Below are positions 16,972 through 25,182 of a stretch of DNA of 64,000 bases, piece by piece (the first letter of the stretch is position 1; every line of letters starts with the position of its first letter). Source of the DNA: CAZSBB01 sp964605235 (GTDB lineage: Bacteria > Planctomycetota > Phycisphaerae > Phycisphaerales > Phycisphaeraceae); the NCBI GenBank assembly GCA_964605235.1, contig CAZSBB010000028.1, positions 29,404 through 93,403 of the forward strand, read 5' to 3'. The translations under genes were made by a program, and so were the position numbers. The notes under the pieces were generated by a model, which was not told the DNA's origin, did not search any database, and saw nothing but the letters and a program-made list of their open reading frames with translations.

Positions 16972-19317
16972 ATGCATGCCGGCGACTGCGTCCAGCTGCG
17001 GGTTCACGAAGCGCCTACCGTCGCCTGCGCCCTGGGCCTGCCGACGGTGCTGGGGGTGCCCTTCGCCCAGGGCCGACTTCCCACCACCGGCGGGCTGATC
17101 TGCACGGGCCCCGATGGGCAGCTCACGCCCAGCGCCTGGCGTCCACTGGTCACCTGGCCCGATGGCACGGTGCGCTGGGCGCTGGTGCACTGGCTGGCGC
17201 GGCAGGCCGGCGTCCATGAATTGCGCACCACCCCCGCCGCCGCCGTGTCGTCACCGGCCGCGCCGCCCCAGGTCCAGGCAACCAGGGACCGCGCCGGCGA
17301 GCAGCTGCAGTTGACCAACGGCCTGGTGGCGCTGAACCTCAGCCGCGCCGGCGCCAGCCCGGTGACGGATGTCTGCATCAATCAGCAACCCCTGCTGCGC
17401 GCGCCGGACGGTCTGCGGCTGGTGGTGGATGACGCCGACACAACCCATGAACCGGCGCGCCGGATCACGCTGCTTGAATGCAGCCCGCTGCGCGTGCGGG
17501 CGCGTGTCGCCGGCGCGCATCACCGCGCCGACGGCGTCCGACGTCTGTCCTATCACCTCGATGTGGAAATGTGGGCGGGCATTGCGGCGGTGCGGCTGGA
17601 TTACCAGTTTTTCAATCTCGAACCCGGCCCCGAATTTTTACCTGTCAAGCGTCTGGCGCTGGACCTGGACCTGCAGCTTGAACCCGCCACGCAGCGCCAT
17701 TTTCTGCAGACCTACCACGGCGTGTTCTATGAGCCGCGCCAGGTCCACAACCCGGCGCCGGTCGCGCTGGTGACCGATGATTCACGCCACGGCGTGATGG
17801 TCGAAGACCCCGCCATGCTGCGCGATGATTACGTCTATGCCCGTTGGCTCGATGCGCCGCTGATCAACACCGACACCTGGCTGGGCGTGGGCGATGGGCG
17901 GCGGCAGGTGTACCTGACCATGCAGGACCTGGCGGAAATGCAGCCCAAACGGCTGGCGAGCGCCGGGACGCAACTGTCGGTCGAGTTCTGGCCCACCCGC
18001 GCCGGCACGCTGGACCTGCAGCAGGGCCGCAGCCGGCGTCAGGTGGTGACGCTCACCGCGTTGGACGGCGCGGCGCCCGCCCCGGCCGCCATCACCGCCG
18101 CCCTGCGCGCCTTGTGCTGGGAAGGCCGCGCCACTCTTGATCCCGCGCGGCTGGCGCAGACCAACGAGTTCGAACACGCCGGCGTGCTGCCCCACGGCGA
18201 GCATGCCCGCATGGAAAGCTTTCTCGCCCGGTGCGTCACGCTGGACACGCCCTGCGACTGGTGGGACCTGGGCGATACGCCCGAATCGGGTTACCAGCGG
18301 TCCTACACCACCCTGGGGCTGCAGCGTCAGCCCCGGCAACGCAACGCCCCCGAATTACCGCGGGTGTTCGTCACCTCGGGGCAACTCGCGCCCTGGCAGA
18401 TGCCCCACCTGTACGAGCCGGTCTGGACCAACAACGAGTACGACGGCATCCACAGCGTCGCCACCGAACTGCTGCGCACCGGACAGGCGGGACTCTGGCC
18501 CCTGCTGCGCCGCATGGTGCGGCATAACATCGAAGTCGACTTCTTCCATTACCACGACGAAAAATGGCTCCACCGCATCAGCCCAGTGCACTCGGCGCGA
18601 CACAGCACCTCCGGCGGCTATCCCTCGCACTTCTGGACCCAGGGTCTGCTCGAGTACTACTGCCTGACCGGCGATCCGGATGTGCTGGAGATCGCCAACG
18701 CCCTGGGCGATGCGATCCTGCGCTTCTTCCATGACCCGCAGCGTGGGCCGATGTACACGCAATTCGACCGCGAAGTGGGCTGGGCGCTGCTGGCGCTGAC
18801 CTGCTTGTGGGACATCACCCGCCGCGCCGACCTGCAGGCGGAGATCGACCGCCTGCTCGCCTTCTTCACCCAGTACATCCCTGACCCGGCGGACCCCATC
18901 GCCAGCGTGATCGACCAGTTTTACGTGTCGCGGCTGTACTTCAAACTCAACATTCTTGAAGGGTGCGACCTCTATGCGCGCCGGAACCACCGGCCGGACC
19001 TCGACGCCTGGCTGCTGGCGGTGCTCAAGCCCATGCGCGACGCCGTCGCGCGGCTATTGAAAGCCGGCCAGGGCGCACACTCCACCCCCGCCGCCATGGC
19101 GATCGCCTACGAGCGCACCGGCGATAAGAGCTATCTCCAGGCCGGCATGGCGGTGCTTGAACAGATGATGCTCGACGATCCCCGCTGGCACACCATGCTG
19201 CCGGAGATCAAACAGACGGCGGTGATGCATCGTGCCTTCAGCCGCTTTCTGGGCCACGCCCACCGCGCCGGCCTGCTGGATGTCTGTGAACTGCCGAGCC
19301 TGCGCGCCCCGATGTGA
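16972..19317 (+). CDS. PcRGLX/YetA-like exo-rhamnogalacturonan lyase-type protein (RIFT barrel plus toroid)
   Basis: 781 aa from the ATG at 16972; the frame extends 7 codons upstream without a better start. The first 90 residues match the RIFT-barrel entry of the PcRGLX/YetA-like family (APTVACALGLPTVLGVPFAQG, then RPLVTWPDGTVRWALVHW). A beta-rich middle follows, and the last 380 residues are helical, with Trp/His-rich stretches (FFHYHDEKWLHR, STSGGYPSHFWTQGLLEYY) typical of an alpha/alpha toroid. Relatives act on rhamnogalacturonan. No signal peptide is seen, so it may act on imported oligosaccharides. The assignment is by family pattern; the true activity could be lyase or hydrolase. It stands apart from the cluster that begins at 19455. 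Confidence 0.7.
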   Translation: MHAGDCVQLRVHEAPTVACALGLPTVLGVPFAQGRLPTTGGLICTGPDGQLTPSAWRPLVTWPDGTVRWALVHWLARQAGVHELRTTPAAAVSSPAAPPQVQATRDRAGEQLQLTNGLVALNLSRAGASPVTDVCINQQPLLRAPDGLRLVVDDADTTHEPARRITLLECSPLRVRARVAGAHHRADGVRRLSYHLDVEMWAGIAAVRLDYQFFNLEPGPEFLPVKRLALDLDLQLEPATQRHFLQTYHGVFYEPRQVHNPAPVALVTDDSRHGVMVEDPAMLRDDYVYARWLDAPLINTDTWLGVGDGRRQVYLTMQDLAEMQPKRLASAGTQLSVEFWPTRAGTLDLQQGRSRRQVVTLTALDGAAPAPAAITAALRALCWEGRATLDPARLAQTNEFEHAGVLPHGEHARMESFLARCVTLDTPCDWWDLGDTPESGYQRSYTTLGLQRQPRQRNAPELPRVFVTSGQLAPWQMPHLYEPVWTNNEYDGIHSVATELLRTGQAGLWPLLRRMVRHNIEVDFFHYHDEKWLHRISPVHSARHSTSGGYPSHFWTQGLLEYYCLTGDPDVLEIANALGDAILRFFHDPQRGPMYTQFDREVGWALLALTCLWDITRRADLQAEIDRLLAFFTQYIPDPADPIASVIDQFYVSRLYFKLNILEGCDLYARRNHRPDLDAWLLAVLKPMRDAVARLLKAGQGAHSTPAAMAIAYERTGDKSYLQAGMAVLEQMMLDDPRWHTMLPEIKQTAVMHRAFSRFLGHAHRAGLLDVCELPSLRAPM

Positions 19318-19351
19318 TTTTTCAGCGCGCCGCGCCTACGCTTAAGCAACC

Positions 19352-19382
19352 TTGTAACCTACATCGTCGTATATGGGATAAT
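19352..19382 (+). promoter_or_regulatory. Candidate promoter ahead of the ten-gene envelope unit
   Basis: TTGTAA at 19352-19357 and GATAAT at 19377-19382 are 19 nt apart on the plus strand, in a locally AT-richer patch 70 nt before the ATG at 19455. The -10 is good, the -35 and the spacing are moderate. It is the only promoter-like signal I see in front of the tightly packed genes running to 37433. Confidence 0.45.
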
Positions 19383-19454
19383 GACGATTCGCTGACTTCG
19401 GGTCCGCCCCAGCCAGACGTACGCGAGCGGACCACCTCTCCACACTGTCCCGCA

Positions 19455-22400
19455 ATGACGCAAACCAGCCGTCCCACCTCCGACGCCATGCCCGCGCTTC
19501 AGCAGGTTCAGCAATTGCTGGAACAGCAGGGGCGTCAGTGGCGCAAGCTGGTGTTGATTGAAGGCGTGTGCATCACCTGTGCCGCCGCGCTGGGTTACTT
19601 CCTGATGGCGGTGGCGCTCGACAGCCTGGTGCGGCTGCCGATGTTCGGGCGGCTGGTGGTGGCGCTGGGTCTGGCGGGGTGTCTGGCGCTGGTGGGACGC
19701 TGGCAGTGGCGGCGGTGGCGGCAACTGCAACCGGACGCCGACCGCATCGCGCTGGCGGTGGAGCGGAATACGCCCGCGGGGGTGCAGAACCGCCTGATCA
19801 ATGCCGTGCAGATCGGCCGGGACCCGCGTTATGCCGACGACGACCTGGCGCGGCTGCTGGTGGACCTGAACTGGCGCGACCTGAGCGCCATGCCGCTGCG
19901 GCAGGCGCGGATTCTCAAGCCAGCGCTGCTGGGTGCCGGCAGCGCCGGCGCGGTGATGCTGGCGCTGGCGGGTTTGTGGGCGCTGCAGCCGGCGCTCTTC
20001 ACCAGTTCTGCCGCCCGCATTCTGCTGCCCCTGGCGGCAATCGATCCGTTCTACCGCACCACGCTGGACATCGCGCCCGGCGATGCCGAGGTGCGCACCG
20101 GCGAACTGAAGCTGACCATCACGCTGCGCGGCGAACCCATCGACAGCCTGACCATCCTCCGCAATGTCGATGGACGCCACACCGCCAGCGTCATTCCCGT
20201 GCCGGCCGGGGCCACGCAGGTCACGCACACGCTGACCGCCATTGACCGCGACTTCGATTATGCCGTGCGCGGCGGGGACTACACCAGCCGCTATTTCCAT
20301 GTGCGGGCGCCGCGCCCGGTGCGCATCGAACGCCTGCAAGCCACCCTCGAACTGCCGGCCTATGTCGCGCGTCCGGCGGTGACCAAGCAAACCACCGGCG
20401 ACCTGGAAGCCCTGCGCGGCAGCCGGGCGAGCCTGGTTTTTCATCTCGATCAGCCCGTCAACAGCGCCAAGCTGATCACGCTGGATCAGGCCGGCGCCGC
20501 GACTGAACTGCCGCTGACCCTGCGCGAGGGGCGGCTGGCGTCCGCCGAGCTGACATTCAGCGATCAGGTGGAATATCACCTGCAAGTCCAGCAGCCGGAC
20601 TTCCCCAACCGCGCCACACGGGCTCACACGTTGCGGGCGCTTCCGGATCAGCCGCCGCGCGTGGAACTGGCGGGTTTGACGGATCGCAAGGAAGTGTCGC
20701 TGGATGAGCCGTTGAAGCTGTCGCTCAGCGGCAGTGATGACTACGGCCTGGATCAACTGGAAATGGTGCTGCGTCAGGAAGGCCCGCCGTCGCCCTCCAC
20801 GCAGGTGGCGCCGGCCCCTTGGCGCGTGGTGCGGCAGTGGGCTGGTGACAACCAGACGCAGCTCAAGCAGAGCCTGACGCTGGCGCTGATGGAACTGGAA
20901 GTCGCCGAGGCGGACCGCGTGCAACTGGCGGGGCGAGCGCTTGATCGCGACCCCGCCCGGGCCGGCGAGTGGTCGTACAGTCCGATACAAAGCTTCATCG
21001 TCGGCGGGCTGGGCGTGGCGCTGCAACTGACCTACGAGCAGATTCTCACCACGGAAAATGAACTGGAAAAACTCGTCGCCGCCCAGCAGGAAGTCGTGAC
21101 CCAGTGCAAGCATTGGCTGGGGCAACTGCGTCCGGAGTCGGGCCGCAAGTGGGACGAGGCTCAGAACATCAAGGAACTGCACGCCGCGGCCGCCGAGCTC
21201 GGGCGGCTACAGACCGAGCGGAAACAATGGGCGGCCGGCACCGCGCGGCTGATGGCGGAAGAAGCGGGCACGCTGCGGCTGCAACTGGGTTTGCTGGCGG
21301 ACACGGAACTGGAGCGGGTGGTGCGCATCATGGACGCCATCGCCGAACGCCAGCAGGCGACCAGCTTCACCCAGGCGTTCAACGATGCGCTGACCACCGC
21401 CAACCGGATCGTCGATTCCCTGCGCGCGTTGCAAACGCAGCATCATCGGTTCCGCCGCTCGTGGGAACTGGCGCACATGATTCCCTACGTCAAGATGGTG
21501 GCGGATCGGCAGCAGGCATTGGCGGAGATCTCGACGCGGCAGGCGGAGCAGGCGGCTGCAGCGCCGGACATGGAAAAATGGCAGCGGGGTTCGAGCAGTC
21601 GGCGGCAGGCGAAACTGAGCGAACTGCGGCAATTGGCGCAGGCGGCGCTGCAGGCGTTGGGCGTGGACGGCACCGATCAGCCCATTCTGCGGGAAGCCTT
21701 CGCCCGCGCGGGCGAGGCGCTCAACCGCTCCGAACTGAAGCAGGCGATGGACGCCGCCAGCAGTCAGAGCCAGGAGGGGCAATGGTCCGCCGCCGCCGGC
21801 AGTCAAGCCGCCGCCGCTGTCGCGCTGCTGGCGATCCATGCCGACCTGCGCGCTGCCCAGACGGAAGCGGCGCGGCAGGTGATGGCGGCCCTCGCCGGCT
21901 CCGACGCCCAGACCCAGCAGCAGCTCGACCAACTGCTCGCCGGCTCGCTGGAGCAACTGCTCAGCGGCGACCCCAACGCCATCCCCATGGAAGAAATCAT
22001 CCGCATGCACAAACTGGCCCAGGACGCCAAAAAGAAGCATGAATCAGATACCGACGACGCCGGCGCCGACGGCTACCAATGGGACGATTCCATGCTGGGC
22101 CTGCTGTACGGCAAGAAACCCCCGCCGCCGGATTTCAACGTGCTGAGCCTGGCGGAAAAACCCGGCGGGCAGCGTTCGTTCCCGGAATCCTCCGACCTGC
22201 AGGGCAATAAGATCGAGTTGGCGCTGCTGGAAGGCCAGTACCAGGATCTGGTGGGCGATCTGCTGGAAGAAGCGGATGACATGCGCGACCAGTTCGAAAC
22301 GTACAACCTCAATGCCCAGGGTCAGGGCGTCGAGGAAGGCGACATCGGCAAGCAGGCGGGCGACATCAACTCCGTGTCCGCGGCAGCGCCCACCGGCAAC

Positions 22401-23123
22401 CAGAAGCCGCCGACCAACAACTTCGGCGGCGCGTCGCGCTCGGGACGTGGCGGAGCGCGGGCCCACGGCATGGTGGTCGGCAATGAATCCGTCAACCGGC
22501 GCGGACGCGACCAGGCGCAGGAAGGTCAGGAGCGTGTCGCCGACCAGGCCGGTGAGCTGCGCGAAGTGATGAGTGATGATCCGATGAAGGACACCTCCAC
22601 CGGCATCGGCGGCAAGAAGGTGCGTTCCGACGACACGGCGTTCTCCACCAAGGATGCCGGCAAGTGGACTGACGACATGCTCGGCCGCATGGACAAGCCC
22701 CAGCAGGTGCAGAAGATCGTCGAACGGCAGGACGGCTCCTTCAGCGCGGAGATGGCGCAGCAGATGCGCGACCTGTCGAGCCAGCAGGAACAGATGATCA
22801 AACGGCTCAAAACGCTGCGCAAGGAACTCAAGAACCTCTACCTGCCCACAGATCACATCGACCAGGCGATTGCGGAACTGTCCACCAATCTGGATGCCCT
22901 GAAGCAGACGCCCGACGCCGAGGTGTTTCGCCGGCAGGTGCAATCGCTGGATCGGCTGCGGGCGACGCTGCGGGTGTTCCGTCCCGCCGGCTCGGATTTT
23001 CAACCCAGTCTGCCGCGCCAACAACAGATTCGCGGCCGGGTGGTGGACGATGCGCCGCGCCCGCTGAGCCCGGACTACGATGAGGCGGTCAAGCAGTATT
23101 ACGAGACGTTGACGCAACCATGA
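19455..23123 (+). CDS. Large DUF4175-like membrane protein, first gene of the MoxR/BatA unit
   Basis: 1222 aa from the ATG at 19455; upstream in-frame codons lie in the promoter region. Three membrane helices are visible near residues 32-54, 64-81 and 153-182. Two or more Ig-like beta domains follow (DPFYRTTLDIAPGDAEVRTGE and later repeats), then a long helical/coiled-coil region rich in Gln and Glu (about 520-860) and a low-complexity tail. Such proteins are regularly found beside MoxR, DUF58 and BatA genes in Planctomycetota and are grouped with DUF4175. Their molecular role is unknown; an envelope scaffold is likely. The last codons overlap the next start by 4 nt (ATGA). Confidence 0.7.
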   Translation: MTQTSRPTSDAMPALQQVQQLLEQQGRQWRKLVLIEGVCITCAAALGYFLMAVALDSLVRLPMFGRLVVALGLAGCLALVGRWQWRRWRQLQPDADRIALAVERNTPAGVQNRLINAVQIGRDPRYADDDLARLLVDLNWRDLSAMPLRQARILKPALLGAGSAGAVMLALAGLWALQPALFTSSAARILLPLAAIDPFYRTTLDIAPGDAEVRTGELKLTITLRGEPIDSLTILRNVDGRHTASVIPVPAGATQVTHTLTAIDRDFDYAVRGGDYTSRYFHVRAPRPVRIERLQATLELPAYVARPAVTKQTTGDLEALRGSRASLVFHLDQPVNSAKLITLDQAGAATELPLTLREGRLASAELTFSDQVEYHLQVQQPDFPNRATRAHTLRALPDQPPRVELAGLTDRKEVSLDEPLKLSLSGSDDYGLDQLEMVLRQEGPPSPSTQVAPAPWRVVRQWAGDNQTQLKQSLTLALMELEVAEADRVQLAGRALDRDPARAGEWSYSPIQSFIVGGLGVALQLTYEQILTTENELEKLVAAQQEVVTQCKHWLGQLRPESGRKWDEAQNIKELHAAAAELGRLQTERKQWAAGTARLMAEEAGTLRLQLGLLADTELERVVRIMDAIAERQQATSFTQAFNDALTTANRIVDSLRALQTQHHRFRRSWELAHMIPYVKMVADRQQALAEISTRQAEQAAAAPDMEKWQRGSSSRRQAKLSELRQLAQAALQALGVDGTDQPILREAFARAGEALNRSELKQAMDAASSQSQEGQWSAAAGSQAAAAVALLAIHADLRAAQTEAARQVMAALAGSDAQTQQQLDQLLAGSLEQLLSGDPNAIPMEEIIRMHKLAQDAKKKHESDTDDAGADGYQWDDSMLGLLYGKKPPPPDFNVLSLAEKPGGQRSFPESSDLQGNKIELALLEGQYQDLVGDLLEEADDMRDQFETYNLNAQGQGVEEGDIGKQAGDINSVSAAAPTGNQKPPTNNFGGASRSGRGGARAHGMVVGNESVNRRGRDQAQEGQERVADQAGELREVMSDDPMKDTSTGIGGKKVRSDDTAFSTKDAGKWTDDMLGRMDKPQQVQKIVERQDGSFSAEMAQQMRDLSSQQEQMIKRLKTLRKELKNLYLPTDHIDQAIAELSTNLDALKQTPDAEVFRRQVQSLDRLRATLRVFRPAGSDFQPSLPRQQQIRGRVVDDAPRPLSPDYDEAVKQYYETLTQP

Positions 23124-24319
23124 CGCACGCGCCCGCCGGCTATTTTCACCTGCTGCGAATCGCGCTGGGCGTGATCGCTTTGGCTGCGCCCGCCGACAGC
23201 CAGATGATGCCCACCACGCAGGTCAAGCGCGAGGACACCAGCTTTCTGGTGCGGATTCCCGCGGCGGATATGACCTGCGCAGCGGTGAGTGATGCCATGG
23301 GACTGCTGGCGCTGGGCCGCACCCCCGGAACCCCCGGAGCCCCGACCGCGCCGCAGGTCAGCGTCTATCGCCTGGACGCCCAGGGGTTGCCCGGTGCCCA
23401 GCCGCTGGTGAGTTTCGACCTGCCGCGTCCCGCGGAGCTGCCCGCCGAGCGTCAGACCATGCCGCTGAGCCTGGTGTTTCACCCGCGTCTGCCGGTGCTG
23501 TACGTCTGGCAGCGCACCGTTCGGCCGCGCGAGGATGATGAGAAGTGGGATGCGGTGTATGACCGCTGCCATCCGCTGCTGGTGGTGCGGATCGAGGGCG
23601 AGCAGATTCACGAGCAGAAAGGCGTGGAACTGGGCGCACGGGTTGATGAAGGCAATCCCGTGGGCTTCATCGCGCTGGATGAGGCGGCGCGGCGGTTGTA
23701 TGTGCCCAACCTCCGGCAGCCGCGCACGGTCAAGGGGGAAGATCGACTGATTCCAGGCGTGGGCTATCTGGAACTGGATGAGGCGGGACAGGTGGTGCTG
23801 CGCGACGGCAAGCCGGCGCTGCATGCGACGTTCTCCAATGTGTTTCACCGGGACCAGATTGCCGGCGGATTTGTGCCGGTGTCGGATGAACGGGTGATCA
23901 TTGCGGGAACGTATGGCCCATTGAGCTGGAATCTGGCGGACCTGGGGCAGCGGTTTCAGGTGTTTTACACCTGGCCGCCGCGTTACCAGCGCCGCATCGG
24001 CGGACATCCAACGCTGCCGATCGTGTACATGACCGCCGATGACCAGGGCTATGTCTATTGTTTTCGCCATGTGCAGGGCGTGGTGACGCTGCTCCCGCAG
24101 ATCAGCTACGCCAGCGGCCCGTTCACCCCGCCGGTGGTGCTCGACGCCCAGCGGCTGGTGGCGTTTGGCGGCGTGAACCTCATCACGGTTTTCGAACTGG
24201 CGGAGGACGGCCGGTTCACCGGTCAGTTCAGCACCATCCCGACGCGCAACCCCCGCGTGCAGGCGCTGGTGTACAGTCGGCGCTTCAGCAAGCTCTATGT
24301 CACCGAGACCTCGCCGTGA
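23120..24319 (+). CDS. Exported beta-propeller-like protein of unknown function
   Basis: 399 aa. The N-terminal hydrophobic stretch LLRIALGVIALAAPADS (about 11-27) reads as a signal peptide. The rest is made of repeating strands with value-reporting patterns (LSLVFHPRLPVLYVW, VGFIALDEAARRLYVPN, TLPIVYMTADDQGYVYCF), which suggests a six- or seven-bladed propeller of the YVTN/quinoprotein kind. No catalytic motif is recognised. It is translationally coupled to the DUF4175-like gene by an ATGA overlap, and its stop overlaps the possible GTG start of the next gene. The role is unknown; a surface or periplasmic binding protein is a fair guess. Confidence 0.65.
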   Translation: MTHAPAGYFHLLRIALGVIALAAPADSQMMPTTQVKREDTSFLVRIPAADMTCAAVSDAMGLLALGRTPGTPGAPTAPQVSVYRLDAQGLPGAQPLVSFDLPRPAELPAERQTMPLSLVFHPRLPVLYVWQRTVRPREDDEKWDAVYDRCHPLLVVRIEGEQIHEQKGVELGARVDEGNPVGFIALDEAARRLYVPNLRQPRTVKGEDRLIPGVGYLELDEAGQVVLRDGKPALHATFSNVFHRDQIAGGFVPVSDERVIIAGTYGPLSWNLADLGQRFQVFYTWPPRYQRRIGGHPTLPIVYMTADDQGYVYCFRHVQGVVTLLPQISYASGPFTPPVVLDAQRLVAFGGVNLITVFELAEDGRFTGQFSTIPTRNPRVQALVYSRRFSKLYVTETSP

Positions 24320-24321
24320 GC

Positions 24322-25182
24322 ATGACGCCCTCCCTCCCGCAGCCGCCGCAGCACCGCGCCGCGTTATGGACAACGCGCGGGCGTCAATCCGTGCGCCCGG
24401 CGGCGACGCCCCGCCCCGCAACGCTCCCGGCCCATGACCAGCGGGTTGCACAACCGCCGCTCGCCAGTCAGTGGACCGGTCTCGAACGTCGCAGGAGAGG
24501 TGGAAAATGGGTCAGGTCTATTTTTTCGCAGGTCGGCGCGGGACTGCTCCTGGTCCTGCTGGGCGTGGCGGTCAGTCCCGCGTCGGGGCGCACGATTGAG
24601 CTGACCGACCTGGACTGCGAACTGATGGCGGCGATACATGAGGAAGCGCCCTTGCTGTCCTGGGCGGGAGGCGGCGCCAATGGCGTTTACGGCAACTTCA
24701 CGCTGGATTTCGACAGCCGGGGACAGCGCGACCGCCAGGCGTTTCTCATCCAGTTTCCCCTGCAGGGGCGCATCCCCGAAGGCATGCGCATCGTGCGCGC
24801 CGAGTTGATCGTCCCCCTCGCCACGGTTTATCCCGAAGAACTGCAACCCCGCCTGGCGCTGCGGCGGCTCGAAGCGTCCTGGGGCATCGGCGTGTGCTAC
24901 CTGTACCGCCAGCAGTTGCCCGAGGTGCTGCCGTGGGCGCAGCCGGGCGCGCTGGCGCCGGGGAAGGATCGCGCCCGCCGCCCCAGCGCGGTGGTTCGCA
25001 CCAAAACCGTGGGCGACCTGAGCATCGATGTCACGCAGGATGTGGAAATCTGGAACGCCGGCCTGATGGCCAATTACGGCTGGATTCTCGAACTCGACGA
25101 GGACAGCGCCCTGGTTCGCATGTACTCACCCCCCTGGAGCCCTGGCACGTGGAAGTTGCGCATCACATTCGAGCCGCGCTGA
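24322..25182 (+). CDS. Exported DNRLRE/CBM-like beta-sandwich protein, start uncertain
   Basis: 286 aa from the ATG at 24322; a GTG at 24316 overlapping the previous stop is equally possible. The first 75 residues are Pro/Arg/Gln-rich and look unlike protein. A hydrophobic segment (VGAGLLLVLLGVAVSPASG, about 73-91) then acts as a signal or anchor, so the true start may be a rare codon near 24500. The mature part resembles DNRLRE-type beta sandwiches: QAFLIQFPLQGRIPEGMRIVRAELIV is the usual entry and LSIDVTQDVEIWN the usual end block. These modules sit in secreted fibres and enzymes. A 23-base sequence similar to repeat ends lies at 24504-24526, see findings. Confidence 0.6.
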   Translation: MTPSLPQPPQHRAALWTTRGRQSVRPAATPRPATLPAHDQRVAQPPLASQWTGLERRRRGGKWVRSIFSQVGAGLLLVLLGVAVSPASGRTIELTDLDCELMAAIHEEAPLLSWAGGGANGVYGNFTLDFDSRGQRDRQAFLIQFPLQGRIPEGMRIVRAELIVPLATVYPEELQPRLALRRLEASWGIGVCYLYRQQLPEVLPWAQPGALAPGKDRARRPSAVVRTKTVGDLSIDVTQDVEIWNAGLMANYGWILELDEDSALVRMYSPPWSPGTWKLRITFEPR

